64,000 nt of DNA, from NCBI GenBank assembly GCA_023268935.1, contig JALRKK010000054.1, positions 1 to 64,000 on the forward strand, written 5' to 3'. Positions 1-13,537 of the stretch are shown piece by piece (the first letter of the stretch is position 1; the number at the start of each line of letters is the position of its first letter). The notes below the pieces were generated by a model. It was not told where the DNA came from and ran no database searches. It was given only the letters and a program-made list of their open reading frames with translations. A program made the translations under genes and the position numbers. Origin of the DNA: Glaciecola sp. (GTDB lineage: Bacteria > Pseudomonadota > Gammaproteobacteria > Enterobacterales > Alteromonadaceae).

Positions 1-1798
1 TACCGAAAGTAGTGGTGCCTATATCTAAGACCGTTAAACCATTCACTGTCCCAACTGTTTCACCATTGGTTTGAATGATGATTTGCCCTTCTTTAATATC
101 ATCAAGTAATGATTGAGGAACTCGTCCAGTGCGATAACGCCTAGCGGCTTGCACTTGATTTAGCCATTGTCTATCAAGCACACAAGGTAGCTCAGAACGC
201 GCATAAAAACTTGCCTCATTGATCAGTTCTAATATATCCGCAAACTGCGCACTGATCTTATTTTGATGTTCTGCATCGCGCATGCTTTGCAAAATCAAAC
301 TTCGCAACGCATCCGTATCCACATCTGTAAAATGATACCGCTTCGCGTGAGCAATAACTTGTTGCACAAAATCCACCATGTTGCTATCGTCAGCTGGCAT
401 GTCGTATTCAAAATCGACCAAGACTCGAAACAAGTGTGAAAACTCCTCATCAATATCTTGTAAGGCATAAAACAAATCGCGAGAGCCAATCAGAATCAAC
501 TTAATCTGCAATGGAATCGGCTCCGGCGTAAGTGAGACAGAACTGACCATGCCCGCATCTTTTTGGGGTAAATCGATGCGCAACACATTCTGCTTTAATG
601 CGCGTTTGAGAGACTCCCACACATGGGGTTGTTCAATCATTTTATCCGCATCCAGTAACAAGTATCCTCCATTAGCTTGATGTAACGCTCCGGAGCTGAT
701 CATACGATAATCACTGATTACACTGCCACTGGCAGTCGAATATTCAATGCGACCGAATAGGTTTTGATAGGTTGGGTTGGATTCATACACCAACGGAGGC
801 GATGCATCTTCAGTTTGTTGCACAATGATATTCGGTAAGTATTGGCTTTCAAGCACATCTCTAGCTTGGGTGATATCGAACTTATCTTCTTTTTCTTCTA
901 ATTCATCCAGCCACAATACCGAATCAATGATATGAGACTCTAGAGACAAAATGTAATTGGATACCTCTGGTAAATGCGTGTAACGTTGAGCCAGTTCAGC
1001 AAGCAAAGGTTTGACGGCTTGTTGTGAAGTTTCCTGTTTGAGCTTACGCAACGCTTTGGCTAACTCTCGTTTCCAGACAGGCAGCTCAATTAACGCTTCT
1101 TCAAGCGCATCTTCAAGTATTGCAATATGCTCCAGAAAATAAGCCTGTTGCGGCTCGTCTAACGTTGCGAAAGTCTCCTCATTAATTGCCTTGCCTTCAA
1201 CTATAGGCATAAAGCTAACCATGCCATCTTCTTCAAACATCGCAATATTATGCTTTTGCGCTTGATTTTCGACCGATTCTAATGCGTCTTCATACTGGCT
1301 TTGATGGTGTTTTTGTGTAGCGCTTTTTTTGCGCTGGTAGCCAGGGTTATCAAAAGCTGCCGGGAACATATCCAGCAGTTGATTAACCAGACTTTGCATA
1401 TCTTTAGAAAAGGTTTCGCTTTGCGCTGCTGGCATTTTGATTGCTTTGGGACTGCGTTCAGCTTTGACATTGTTGACATAGACCCAATCATAAAGCTCTG
1501 CTTTGACAGCGTGTTTTGCGACATAATCTTTGACCAAGGTTGCCCGCCCTGTGGCTTGTTCTCCCATAACATACAAGTTATAACCTTTAACCGGCATGCC
1601 TAAACCAAACTCTAACGCGTGTTTGGCTCTTTCTTGACCAATAAACACACGAACTTCATTGCTATTTGCTGGTGCTGCCTGACGCCATTGGACAATTTGG
1701 TTATCGCTTAAATTAACACGACACTGGTCAGGATCGACGCGCAGAGATTGTTCCAAGGCGGTAACGGCGGAAGACTTAGCTGCGGATAATTTGGGCAT
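1..1798 (-). CDS. Lon-family ATP-dependent protease (YcbZ/LonB-like, AAA_32 N-terminal region), truncated by window start
   Basis: Reverse-strand open frame from ATG at 1798 (MPKLSAAKSSAVTALEQSLRVDPDQCRVNLSD...) runs off the window; contains EQATGRATLVKDYV P-loop-like region and GGYLLLDADKMIEQPHVWESLKRAL; absent from track because the stop is outside the window. Confidence 0.85.
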   Translation of the reverse strand, partial: MPKLSAAKSSAVTALEQSLRVDPDQCRVNLSDNQIVQWRQAAPANSNEVRVFIGQERAKHALEFGLGMPVKGYNLYVMGEQATGRATLVKDYVAKHAVKAELYDWVYVNNVKAERSPKAIKMPAAQSETFSKDMQSLVNQLLDMFPAAFDNPGYQRKKSATQKHHQSQYEDALESVENQAQKHNIAMFEEDGMVSFMPIVEGKAINEETFATLDEPQQAYFLEHIAILEDALEEALIELPVWKRELAKALRKLKQETSQQAVKPLLAELAQRYTHLPEVSNYILSLESHIIDSVLWLDELEEKEDKFDITQARDVLESQYLPNIIVQQTEDASPPLVYESNPTYQNLFGRIEYSTASGSVISDYRMISSGALHQANGGYLLLDADKMIEQPHVWESLKRALKQNVLRIDLPQKDAGMVSSVSLTPEPIPLQIKLILIGSRDLFYALQDIDEEFSHLFRVLVDFEYDMPADDSNMVDFVQQVIAHAKRYHFTDVDTDALRSLILQSMRDAEHQNKISAQFADILELINEASFYARSELPCVLDRQWLNQVQAARRYRTGRVPQSLLDDIKEGQIIIQTNGETVGTVNGLTVLDIGTTTFG

Positions 1799-1906
1799 GT
1801 TTTAACGCTTTTTAATTTTTTGCCTAATCCTACACTAAACCCATTAAAAAATCACTGCTTACCATAGTCAATAAAGCCGCTGTGGTGTATTCTATAGCTT
1901 AGATAA

Positions 1907-4528
<2,622 letters not shown>

Positions 4529-4530
4529 TA

Positions 4531-5016
4531 ATGCGTATATGGTTTCTTATTTTTGTTGTATTTTCTTTGGCGAGTTGTGGCTTTACGCCACGACAAGCCA
4601 ATTTGGTACCACAGGAACTGCGCCAACTCGCAATAGTAACTCAACCATCAACCCAAGCATTTGCTGAGGCACTGAAGCGTTTAGGCTCTCTAAATGATTT
4701 AGTTTGGCGCAACGAGAGTGATATTCGCTTAAATTTGATCGATGAAAAGGTCACTCGCAGACTCTTATCCGTATTTGCTTCAGGACAAGTCGCTGAATAT
4801 GAGCTAAATTATACCCTACGCTATCAATTATCCGTTAATTCGGCTTCTATCCCACTAGAAATTAATATCCTTCGCGATTATCAAGATGATCCTAAGCAGG
4901 TTTTAGCCAAATCGCTGGAACTTGAACTAATTATGCAAGAACTGCGTAACCAAGCTGCCGAACAACTGCTTAGAACGCTTGCGGTAAACTATCAAACCGC
5001 TTTGTTGCTGGAGTAA
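4531..5016 (+). CDS. lptE: LPS-assembly lipoprotein LptE
   Basis: lipobox LASC near N-terminus; leuS-lptE-holA order. Confidence 0.93.
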   Translation: MRIWFLIFVVFSLASCGFTPRQANLVPQELRQLAIVTQPSTQAFAEALKRLGSLNDLVWRNESDIRLNLIDEKVTRRLLSVFASGQVAEYELNYTLRYQLSVNSASIPLEINILRDYQDDPKQVLAKSLELELIMQELRNQAAEQLLRTLAVNYQTALLLE

Positions 5017-5019
5017 ATT

Positions 5020-6048
5020 GTGCAAATCAAATCGGACCAACTCAACGCGCAATTATCTAAGCAAATCCCACATGTGGTGCTTATTTTTGGTGATGAACCA
5101 CAGCAAGTAATTGAAGCATTAGACTGTGTTCGAAATGTGGCAAAAGACAATGGTTTTTCGGAACGCACTTCACTGACTGCTGATGGACAATTTGAGTGGG
5201 ACAGTTTATTTGACGCCACTCAGACCATGTCGTTATTCAGTGATAAGCAAATGATCGAGTTGTATCTGCCGACCGGTAAACCGGGTGTTACTGGTAGTAA
5301 GACACTCACCGCGCTGGCTGAGCAATTGCACGATGACTTGCTTTTAGTGATCCACGGCCCTCGGGTTGGCAAAGATGTACAAAACACCAAATGGTTTAAG
5401 ACCATTTCGCAACGTGGGTTATTTGTACCCTGCTACCCTCTCTCGGGACACGCTTTACAGCAATGGTTAGCAGGATTATTGCAACAGGCAGGACTCAATT
5501 TTGAGCGAGAATGCGTTCAGTTTATCGCGGATGCGTGCGAAGGTAATATGCTTGCCGCAGCTCAAGAAGTACAAAAATTAGCATTGCTTTACGACTCTCA
5601 GACTTTGACATTAGATATGTGTCGACATGCGGTCGTAGAGCAATCTCGCTTTAACGTATTTCAGCTAATCGATGAAGTACTCAAAGGCGATAGCGATATG
5701 ATTATTCGTTTGCTATTGCGTCTAGAGGGCGAAGGCGTTGAACCCAATGTCATTATATGGTCATTGCTCAAGGAATGGCAAAACCTGCTGCAATTGCAAG
5801 CGTTGTTACAAAGCAAGCAACCCATTCCGTGGCAGCGTTTTGGCATTTGGCCACAGCGTCAATCACTTTATCAAGCCGCATTACAAAGGCTCGAGCCGCA
5901 ACAACTCGAACTCATTGCTAATGAATTAACCTATGCAGATAAGCAATTTAAATCAGAAACGACAGCCAGACCTTTTGTTCAACTTGCTCACTTGTGTTTA
6001 TTGTTTAGCGCTCAAGGGGCTCAAAATATATCATTACAACGCGCATGA
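5020..6048 (+). CDS. holA: DNA polymerase III subunit delta
   Basis: sequence VVLIFGDEPQQVIEALD... and synteny; overlaps nadD by ATGA. Confidence 0.95.
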   Translation: MQIKSDQLNAQLSKQIPHVVLIFGDEPQQVIEALDCVRNVAKDNGFSERTSLTADGQFEWDSLFDATQTMSLFSDKQMIELYLPTGKPGVTGSKTLTALAEQLHDDLLLVIHGPRVGKDVQNTKWFKTISQRGLFVPCYPLSGHALQQWLAGLLQQAGLNFERECVQFIADACEGNMLAAAQEVQKLALLYDSQTLTLDMCRHAVVEQSRFNVFQLIDEVLKGDSDMIIRLLLRLEGEGVEPNVIIWSLLKEWQNLLQLQALLQSKQPIPWQRFGIWPQRQSLYQAALQRLEPQQLELIANELTYADKQFKSETTARPFVQLAHLCLLFSAQGAQNISLQRA

Positions 6049-6665
6049 AAATCGTCTTTGGCGGCACGTTTAACCCTGTGCATTTTGGTCATATTAAACC
6101 ACTGTTAGGCTTATGCGAAGAATTTGGCTTTGCACAAATCGGCTTGATGCCAAACTTCGTAAGCCCCTTCAAGCAAGGTGAATTCATGGTTTCCAACAAC
6201 CACCGAATTAACATGCTCGAAAAAGTCATCGCAGAATTTCCTAAGCTATATCTCGTTCGTGATGAAATCGACCGTGAATGTGTGTCGTATACCGCGGATA
6301 CCATTCAATCTTGGCGTGACAGAACGCCTGAAGAAGAAATTGTTTTTGTCATGGGCGCTGACAGTTACCAGCAATTGCATCACTGGTATGATGTTGCTCG
6401 GTTGCTGGAACAAACCAGCATAATTGTATTGCCACGTGACAAGCCTGTACAAAAAAACAACAACCTAGCGCCTGAACTTGAGTTTTTCGATTCCCATCAG
6501 GGCTTGATGAAGGGTCACATTTATGTGGCACAAACTGCCTTGTATCCAATTTCTTCAACACAAATTCGCCAAGCCATACAAAACAATCAAGACTGTGCTA
6601 AATATCTCCCTAAAGGCGTGTTAAACTATATACAGACACATCATTTATACCAACACCACAATTAG
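6045..6665 (+). CDS. nadD: nicotinate-nucleotide adenylyltransferase
   Basis: GGTFNPVHFGHIKP nucleotidyltransferase motif, ISSTQIR. Confidence 0.96.
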   Translation: MKIVFGGTFNPVHFGHIKPLLGLCEEFGFAQIGLMPNFVSPFKQGEFMVSNNHRINMLEKVIAEFPKLYLVRDEIDRECVSYTADTIQSWRDRTPEEEIVFVMGADSYQQLHHWYDVARLLEQTSIIVLPRDKPVQKNNNLAPELEFFDSHQGLMKGHIYVAQTALYPISSTQIRQAIQNNQDCAKYLPKGVLNYIQTHHLYQHHN

Positions 6666-6673
6666 AGGTACTC

Positions 6674-6991
6674 TTGGAGTTACAAGCGTTATTAGAATTT
6701 GTCATTGATAAAGCGGATGACATGAAAGCACGTGATATTATTACGTTAGATTTGACCGGTAAAAGTACAATTACCGATGCCTTTGTGATTTGTTCAGGCA
6801 ATTCCAAACGTCATGTTTGTGCCATTGCCGAAAATGTTGTTATGGAAATGAAACACGCAGGCTCCCCTCCCCTTAACATCTCCGGCACTGAAGATGGAGA
6901 ATGGGTGGTTGTAGATATGGGTGATGTGGTGTTGCATGTAATGCAGGATGCGTCACGTGATTATTTTCAACTTGAGAAACTTTGGGGATAA
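6674..6991 (+). CDS. rsfS: ribosome silencing factor RsfS
   Basis: DMKARDIITLDLTGKSTITDAFVICSG; TTG start. Confidence 0.95.
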   Translation: MELQALLEFVIDKADDMKARDIITLDLTGKSTITDAFVICSGNSKRHVCAIAENVVMEMKHAGSPPLNISGTEDGEWVVVDMGDVVLHVMQDASRDYFQLEKLWG

Positions 6992-7003
6992 CTGGAATCA
7001 TCC

Positions 7004-7474
7004 ATGCGCATCACTATTATTGCTGTTGGCACCAAAATGCCAGCATGGGTAGAGGAAGGTTGTCGCGAGTTTTTGCGTCGATTTCCGCCTGAGCTCGATG
7101 TGCATTTCAAAGAAATCCCAGCGGGTAAACGCGGCAAAAATGCCGATATCTCACGCATTTTAGAAAAAGAAGGTGAACTGACTTGTCAAGCCATTGGTAA
7201 AGGAGATAGAGTCGTTACCCTTGAAGTCAAAGGCCGTCCATGGGATACCCCGCAACTTGCCCAACAATTACAGAACTGGCAAATGGACGGACGCAACATT
7301 AGTTTGCTCATTGGTGGTCCGGAAGGACTCGCGCCGAGCTGTTTAGCGTTGGCCGAACAAAGATGGTCTCTATCAGCATTGACATTACCTCATCCTTTGG
7401 TCAGGATCATAGTTGCAGAGAGTCTTTATCGGGCTTGGACCGTTACTCAAAACCATCCATATCATCGGGAATAA
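7004..7474 (+). CDS. rlmH: 23S rRNA (pseudouridine1915-N3)-methyltransferase
   Basis: [27 protein letters not shown] motifs. Confidence 0.97.
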   Translation: MRITIIAVGTKMPAWVEEGCREFLRRFPPELDVHFKEIPAGKRGKNADISRILEKEGELTCQAIGKGDRVVTLEVKGRPWDTPQLAQQLQNWQMDGRNISLLIGGPEGLAPSCLALAEQRWSLSALTLPHPLVRIIVAESLYRAWTVTQNHPYHRE

Positions 7475-7480
7475 GATATT

Positions 7481-9382
7481 ATGGCTAAGCGCCGTCAGGC
7501 AATGCGTGATTATACCGCCGAAGATAAGTTATTCTTGCGCCGTGCATTCATCGCAGCATGTTTGGTCGCTGTTATTTTTGGGGTGCTTCTCCTTAATATG
7601 TATCAATTACAGATAGTCTCTTTTGAAGATTATCAAACCCGAGCTGACGGTAATCGCATCAAGGTGGTTCCCATCGCGCCAAATCGTGGGTTGATTTATG
7701 ACCGCAACGGCGTTTTATTAGCAGAAAACCGTCCTTCGTTTAGCTTGCGGATGGTCAAAGAACAAATCCGTGAGATTGACGACACCGTTGCTGAACTTTC
7801 AGAACTGCTTGTAATCAATGACGAGCAATTACAAGAAATTCGTGACAGCATCAAAAATGCCCGCCGTTTTCAACCAGTCACTATTTTGGATAACCTTAAC
7901 GAAGAACAAGTTGCTAAATTTTCAGCGCAACAACATCGTTTTTCAGGTATGTTTGTTGAGGCCGGTTTGACCCGATATTACCCGTACGCCGATGCATTGA
8001 CTCACGTGCTCGGTTACATTGCTAAAATCAATGAACAAAATCTAGAAAGCATCGCTTTAAGAGGCCAAACTTCGAACTATGCCGCAACGCGTTTTATTGG
8101 CAAACAAGGCATTGAACGCTACTATGAGGACAGACTCCACGGTAGTGTTGGTTACAAACAAGTCGAAGTCGATAATAAAGGTCGGGAATTACGAGTGCTG
8201 TCTGTTGAAGAGCCTATTCCTGGGGAGGATTTGGTCCTTAATATCGATGTGCAGCTGCAATTGTTTATCCAAAGTATCATGCGAGAAAAACGCGGGTCAG
8301 TGGTTGTTTCAGACCCTAGCATTGGGCAAATCTTAGCGATGTTTTCAAATCCTAGTTATGATCCCAATTTGTTTGTTCGTGGAATCAGTCAAAAAGCATA
8401 CAACAAACTTATCCAAAATACCGACCGTCCATTATTAAATCGTGCCGTACAAGGACAATACCCTCCCGCATCTTTGATTAAACCCCATCTTGCTTTACTT
8501 GGACTTGAATACGGTGTCATTTCAGAAAACAGCAAAATCCACGACCCGGGTTATTATCAACTTCCTGAAGTATCTCACCGCTGGCGCGATTGGAAGAAAA
8601 CGGGTCACGGACATGTTGATGTCAAATATTCAATTGAAGTATCTTGTGATACCTTTTTTTATGAGCTTGCTTATAAGTTGGGCATAGATACCATCCATGA
8701 GTATATGACTCAATTTGGGTTTGGCTTATATACCGAAATTGATTTGGTTGAAGAAACAGACGGTAATATGCCATCACGTGGATGGAAACAAGCCCGTTTC
8801 AATCAGCCTTGGTATATTGGTGATACGATTTCTATAGGTATTGGTCAAGGCTATTGGACGGCGACGCCGATTCAGTTACTCAACTCATTAAATACGTTAC
8901 TCAACGACGGGGTTCGCCATATTCCGCAAATTTTAAGAGGTTCGCTTAGCCAAGGGTCATTACTAGAACAAGGTATTAGCGAATTCCCTCCAATTTCTGT
9001 GTTGCAACCTAGACATTGGGAGCACGTACGAGAGTCCATGAGGGATACCGTTGGACTGCCGCATGGAACTGCATACGGTGCTTATCGGAATGCCAAGTAT
9101 TCATCAGGTGGCAAAACTGGAACCGCCCAATTATTCACAGTAGGACAAGATGAAGACGTTGACGAAATAGAAATAGCTGATTATTTGAAAGACAACGCGA
9201 TGTACTTCGGCTATGCGCCTGTTGATATTCCTGAAATTAGTGTGATGGTGGCTTTGGAAAACGCCGGTGGCGGTGGTTCTAATGCAGCCCCTCTCGCACG
9301 GCAAGTGATGGATTACTATCTCTTAGATCGAACATCACGCGACGCCACGATTGCTCAGCAAAAGGTCAAGTTTAATGACTAA
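7481..9382 (+). CDS. mrdA: peptidoglycan transpeptidase PBP2
   Basis: SGGKTGTAQ, YPPASLIKP motifs; upstream of rodA. Confidence 0.97.
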   Translation: MAKRRQAMRDYTAEDKLFLRRAFIAACLVAVIFGVLLLNMYQLQIVSFEDYQTRADGNRIKVVPIAPNRGLIYDRNGVLLAENRPSFSLRMVKEQIREIDDTVAELSELLVINDEQLQEIRDSIKNARRFQPVTILDNLNEEQVAKFSAQQHRFSGMFVEAGLTRYYPYADALTHVLGYIAKINEQNLESIALRGQTSNYAATRFIGKQGIERYYEDRLHGSVGYKQVEVDNKGRELRVLSVEEPIPGEDLVLNIDVQLQLFIQSIMREKRGSVVVSDPSIGQILAMFSNPSYDPNLFVRGISQKAYNKLIQNTDRPLLNRAVQGQYPPASLIKPHLALLGLEYGVISENSKIHDPGYYQLPEVSHRWRDWKKTGHGHVDVKYSIEVSCDTFFYELAYKLGIDTIHEYMTQFGFGLYTEIDLVEETDGNMPSRGWKQARFNQPWYIGDTISIGIGQGYWTATPIQLLNSLNTLLNDGVRHIPQILRGSLSQGSLLEQGISEFPPISVLQPRHWEHVRESMRDTVGLPHGTAYGAYRNAKYSSGGKTGTAQLFTVGQDEDVDEIEIADYLKDNAMYFGYAPVDIPEISVMVALENAGGGGSNAAPLARQVMDYYLLDRTSRDATIAQQKVKFND

Positions 9383-10487
9383 CACAGCTTCGTCTTTCTT
9401 ATCGAGTTTACTGCAGCGCTTGCATATCGATGCATGGTTGATGGTGGGATTAATTGTCTTAATGGGGACTGGCCTAGTAACCATATACTCAGCAGGTGGT
9501 GAAGACATTGGATTGATCCATAAGCAAGTAACCCGACTCGGTATTGGCTTGGCCGTGATGTTTTTTTGTGCACAGATACCGATACATTTTTATCGTTCAA
9601 TTGCGCCGATATTTTACTTAGTTGGAGTCTTCCTATTAGTCGCAGTACTGTTTATTGGTGTCGAAGGTAAAGGCGCACAGCGCTGGCTCGATTTGGGCTT
9701 TATGCGTTTTCAGCCATCTGAAATACTCAAGTTATTCGTGCCAATGACCATTGCTTGGTATCTCAGCCAAGAACCATTGCCGCCGAAACTCAAACACGTA
9801 TTGATAGGCTTTTTACTCGTGTTGATTCCCGCTTTGTTCATTGCCAGACAACCTGACTTAGGTACGGCATTACTGATAGCTAGTTCGGGATTGTTTGCGT
9901 TGTTCTTAGCTGGGTTGAGTTGGCGAATCATAACGGTTTCTACTGTCCTAGCGATTAGCTTTATTCCGGTAATGTGGTTCTTTTTGATGAAAGCGTATCA
10001 AAAACAACGAGTCATCACGTTTTTAAATCCAGAAAGCGATCCTCTAGGTGCGGGCTACCACATCATTCAAAGTAAAATCGCCATTGGCTCTGGTGGGATT
10101 TCTGGTAAAGGCTGGTTAAAAGGCTCTCAGTCACAATTGGAATTTTTACCCGAACGGCACACCGATTTTATCTTTTCTGTATTTAGTGAAGAATTTGGTT
10201 TAATAGGGGTTTTGCTGCTGCTCGCGTTGTATGGATTTATCATAGTGCGAGGCCTAATTATAGCTGGTAGAAGTCAGTTTATATTTTGTAAATTATTGGC
10301 TGGTAGTATTACGTTGACCTTTTTTGTCTATGTGTTTGTGAATATTGGGATGGTCAGCGGCTTGTTACCTGTGGTCGGAGTACCTCTGCCTTTGGTTAGC
10401 TATGGCGGCACGTCTATGGTTACCTTGTTGGCTGGTTTTGGGATCGTAATGGCCGTTGCCACACAAAAAAAGGTGGTTTCTCGATGA
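9375..10487 (+). CDS. rodA: rod-shape-determining SEDS glycosyltransferase RodA
   Basis: multi-TM SEDS family protein, VGVPLPLVSYGGTSMVTLL; ATG 9375 in frame with track ORF. Confidence 0.96.
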   Translation: MTNTASSFLSSLLQRLHIDAWLMVGLIVLMGTGLVTIYSAGGEDIGLIHKQVTRLGIGLAVMFFCAQIPIHFYRSIAPIFYLVGVFLLVAVLFIGVEGKGAQRWLDLGFMRFQPSEILKLFVPMTIAWYLSQEPLPPKLKHVLIGFLLVLIPALFIARQPDLGTALLIASSGLFALFLAGLSWRIITVSTVLAISFIPVMWFFLMKAYQKQRVITFLNPESDPLGAGYHIIQSKIAIGSGGISGKGWLKGSQSQLEFLPERHTDFIFSVFSEEFGLIGVLLLLALYGFIIVRGLIIAGRSQFIFCKLLAGSITLTFFVYVFVNIGMVSGLLPVVGVPLPLVSYGGTSMVTLLAGFGIVMAVATQKKVVSR

Positions 10488-11302
10488 AGGTTTGGATCAT
10501 ACTTTTAGTCTTAGTTATCAGTGGCTGTGCCCAATCTTATCGCTACACGCAACGTGTAGATTCAGCCCCTGCCGTGCTGATCCCTGACCATGAACCCTCA
10601 CCCATTATCCCGCGTTACGAGCCATATCGCTTAGCCAATCTCCGTCCTTACCATATTGCAGGTATTTCCTATCAACCCCTGTTAAGTGGACATGGTTTTG
10701 TGGAAGAAGGCATTGCGTCTTGGTATGGACAAAAATTTCATGGTTACGCCACCGCCAATGGTGAGACATTTGATATGTATGAATATACGGCTGCTCATAC
10801 CACCTTGCCATTGCCTTCATACGCCAGAGTGACAAACTTAGATAATGGCAAGTCTCTGATTGTTCGAATTAACGACCGCGGTCCTTTTCACAACAACCGA
10901 GTCATAGATTTGTCTTTCGCAGCCGCCAAAGAACTCGATTATTTAGATTCAGGAACGGCCAACGTTCGCATTGAAGTTATACACGTAGACAAGAACGAAC
11001 TGGTAACGATTGGGGATAGTACACCGATCCCTTTATCTGAATTTGTGCCTCCTTCACCTTTACAGGAGCCTGAGGCCATTAAGCAGTATTATGTGCAAGT
11101 GGCAGCTGCTACCAGTGAAGAAAACATCCTCTCTCTCGGTGACGTATTGCAACAAATCTATCAAACGGATTTTAAAGTTGCCGCACGAAATAACCTGTAC
11201 CGTTTAAAGCTTGGCCCTTTTGCTGATTATTTGAGCGCATCCGATGCACTAAATACCCTGCAAAGTAGTGATTACCCTGAGGCCTTTATTGTTTTCGAGT
11301 AA
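10484..11302 (+). CDS. rlpA: septal ring lytic transglycosylase RlpA-like lipoprotein with SPOR domain
   Basis: lipobox ISGC; GIASWYGQKFHG...ANGE; VRINDRGPF; C-terminal SPOR-like segment. Confidence 0.94.
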   Translation: MKVWIILLVLVISGCAQSYRYTQRVDSAPAVLIPDHEPSPIIPRYEPYRLANLRPYHIAGISYQPLLSGHGFVEEGIASWYGQKFHGYATANGETFDMYEYTAAHTTLPLPSYARVTNLDNGKSLIVRINDRGPFHNNRVIDLSFAAAKELDYLDSGTANVRIEVIHVDKNELVTIGDSTPIPLSEFVPPSPLQEPEAIKQYYVQVAAATSEENILSLGDVLQQIYQTDFKVAARNNLYRLKLGPFADYLSASDALNTLQSSDYPEAFIVFE

Positions 11303-11389
11303 GAGCGCAACTTTTTTGCCCTTTTAAGGTCACATTGTCCATACAATCTTGTTACAATCTTTACAGTTTAATTTTGAATTGGTTTGTCT

Positions 11390-12547
11390 ATGTTTAAAGC
11401 AGTACTCCTTACCATTTGTTCTTGGTTCTTTATCTCTTTCGCTCATGCTCTTGTGGTCATTCCCCCTCCACCATCGGTCGCTGCTGAAGGGTTTTTATTA
11501 ATTGATGCTAAAACTGGACATGTCATTGCTGAACAAAACGCGGATGTGCAACTTGCTCCGGCTAGCCTAACCAAAATCATGACCATGTATGTGATTGGTC
11601 AAGAGTTACAAGCCGGTAATATTGCCCTCACCGATATGGTGAGTATTTCAGAAAACGCATGGGCGAAAAACTTCCCTGATTCATCCAAGATGTTTATCGA
11701 AGTCGGCACAAAAGTGAGCGTTTCTGATTTGATGAAGGGCATTGTCATTCAATCAGGAAATGATGCTTGCGTGGCAATGGCTGAGCATGTTGCGGGAAGC
11801 CATGATGCATTCGTAAGCATGATGAATGCCTATGCGGCGAAGTTAGGTATGACCAGCACCAACTTTATGAACGCCCATGGTTTGCATGACCCAGAACACT
11901 ATACCACACCTCGTGATATGGCTCGCTTATCGCAAGCACTTATTAACGATAATCCCGAAGAATATCAGCTCTATAGTCAAAAAGAATTTGAATACAACAA
12001 CATTAAGCAATTTAACCGCAATAGCTTATTATGGGATAAGGCTCTGAATGTTGATGGCATCAAAACTGGCCACACTTCCGATGCAGGATATTCGCTTATT
12101 ACGTCTGCCACTCAAGGTGATATGAGACTGATTTCTGTGGTAATGGGTACTGAATCTGAACGCGCACGCAAAACCGAAAACAAAAAACTTCTGCGCTACG
12201 GGTTCCGTTTCTTTGAAACCATTGAACCGTACAAAGCGGGCGAAAGCTTTGTTGCGCATCGTATTTATATGGGTAACCGAGATACGGTTGATTTAGGGAT
12301 TGATCAAGATGTATCCATTACCATTCCAAGAGGACAAGCTCAAAATCTAACAGCTAATTTCGTCCTTGACCGTAAGTTAGAGGCGCCTCTCTCTAATGGA
12401 GAGACCGTTGGTAAGCTATATCTGCAAATCGAAGACGAAGTGATCGCACAGTACCCACTAGTTTCTTTACAGAGTGTCCAAGAAGGAGGTTTCTTTTCCA
12501 AGGCAGCCGACTTTATCAAGCTCAAACTTAGCAGCGATGAACAATAG
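11390..12547 (+). CDS. dacA: D-alanyl-D-alanine carboxypeptidase (PBP5/6)
   Basis: ASLTKIMT (SxxK), SGN, KTGHT motifs; signal peptide; ATG 11390. Confidence 0.96.
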   Translation: MFKAVLLTICSWFFISFAHALVVIPPPPSVAAEGFLLIDAKTGHVIAEQNADVQLAPASLTKIMTMYVIGQELQAGNIALTDMVSISENAWAKNFPDSSKMFIEVGTKVSVSDLMKGIVIQSGNDACVAMAEHVAGSHDAFVSMMNAYAAKLGMTSTNFMNAHGLHDPEHYTTPRDMARLSQALINDNPEEYQLYSQKEFEYNNIKQFNRNSLLWDKALNVDGIKTGHTSDAGYSLITSATQGDMRLISVVMGTESERARKTENKKLLRYGFRFFETIEPYKAGESFVAHRIYMGNRDTVDLGIDQDVSITIPRGQAQNLTANFVLDRKLEAPLSNGETVGKLYLQIEDEVIAQYPLVSLQSVQEGGFFSKAADFIKLKLSSDEQ

Positions 12548-12570
12548 TATTTGATATGATGAATTCACAA

Positions 12571-12602
12571 CGGTCTGAGTGTATAATCAGACCGTTTTTT
12601 TT
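12571..12602 (+). terminator. intrinsic terminator after dacA
   Basis: CGGTCTGA-gtgtataa-TCAGACCG followed by T8. Confidence 0.85.
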
Positions 12603-12618
12603 ATCCAAAGGTGATAAT

Positions 12619-12882
12619 GTGGATACCCGTTTTGACGAACTTCTTGATTTTCCTTGCTACCAAACTTTCAAGGTGCTTGGTGTTGCTCAACCTGACTTCC
12701 CTGACCAAGTGATTACTCGTCTGCAGCAACTAGCACCTGGTGACTATAATCCGAAAGTGAAACCCAGCAGCAAAGGCAATTATCATGCCTTATCACTGAG
12801 TGTAAAAGTGACATCTAAAACGCATATGGAGTCGATTTATACTGAACTTTCGGCATTAGATGTTGTTCGAGTTGTAATCTAA
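12619..12882 (+). CDS. ybeD: YbeD/DUF493 family protein
   Basis: [25 protein letters not shown] 12619 with upstream AAAGGTG; track start 12556 would run through the dacA terminator. Confidence 0.92.
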   Translation: MDTRFDELLDFPCYQTFKVLGVAQPDFPDQVITRLQQLAPGDYNPKVKPSSKGNYHALSLSVKVTSKTHMESIYTELSALDVVRVVI

Positions 12883-12892
12883 GCGTTTGTTT

Positions 12893-13537
12893 ATGGATAC
12901 GATTATCGTTCGCCAACTCGGTCGTTGTGACTATGCTCCCATCTGGCAAAAGATGCAGGACTTTACTGATCGACGTGATGAACACACTCATGATGAAATA
13001 TGGTTAGTCGAACATGAAGCGGTATTTACCCAAGGGCAAGCGGGTAAAGCCGAGCACATACTGAATGTTTCAGATATTCCGATTGTCAAAGTCGATCGCG
13101 GAGGGCAAGTTACCTATCATGGCCCAGGCCAACAGGTCATGTACGTTTTACTGAATATCAAACGTCGTAAACTGGGTGTGCGTCAACTTGTCACAGCGTT
13201 AGAGGAGACGATTGTGGCGCATTTAGCCCAAGCTGGGATTGAGAGTTATCCAAAAAAAGATGCGCCCGGTGTTTATGTCAACGAAGCCAAGATTTGTTCT
13301 ATTGGCTTGCGCATTCGCAAAGGTTGTTCATTTCATGGACTTGCGTTGAATGTGAATATGGACTTAAGCCCATTTCAGCTTATCAACCCCTGTGGCTATG
13401 CTGGTTTACAAATGGTTGATGCACACCGACTTGGCGACCAACGTCCACTAGAACAAGTTGGAGTATCTGTAGTAAAATGTTTCCATGCGCTAATAGGAGC
13501 GCCTGAACTAGAATTTAGAGAAGGTTTTGATGAGTAA
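12893..13537 (+). CDS. lipB: lipoyl(octanoyl) transferase
   Basis: [37 protein letters not shown]. Confidence 0.97.
   Translation: MDTIIVRQLGRCDYAPIWQKMQDFTDRRDEHTHDEIWLVEHEAVFTQGQAGKAEHILNVSDIPIVKVDRGGQVTYHGPGQQVMYVLLNIKRRKLGVRQLVTALEETIVAHLAQAGIESYPKKDAPGVYVNEAKICSIGLRIRKGCSFHGLALNVNMDLSPFQLINPCGYAGLQMVDAHRLGDQRPLEQVGVSVVKCFHALIGAPELEFREGFDE

Noticed and set aside
1301-1603. ORFs on both strands inside the Lon-like protease gene (1279-1572 minus, 1301-1603 plus)
   Set aside because: They are shadow frames of the real minus-strand gene that is missing from the track because its stop is outside the window.
12556-12618. N-terminal extension of ybeD in the ORF track
   Set aside because: It translates the dacA terminator; GTG at 12619 with an SD is the plausible start.
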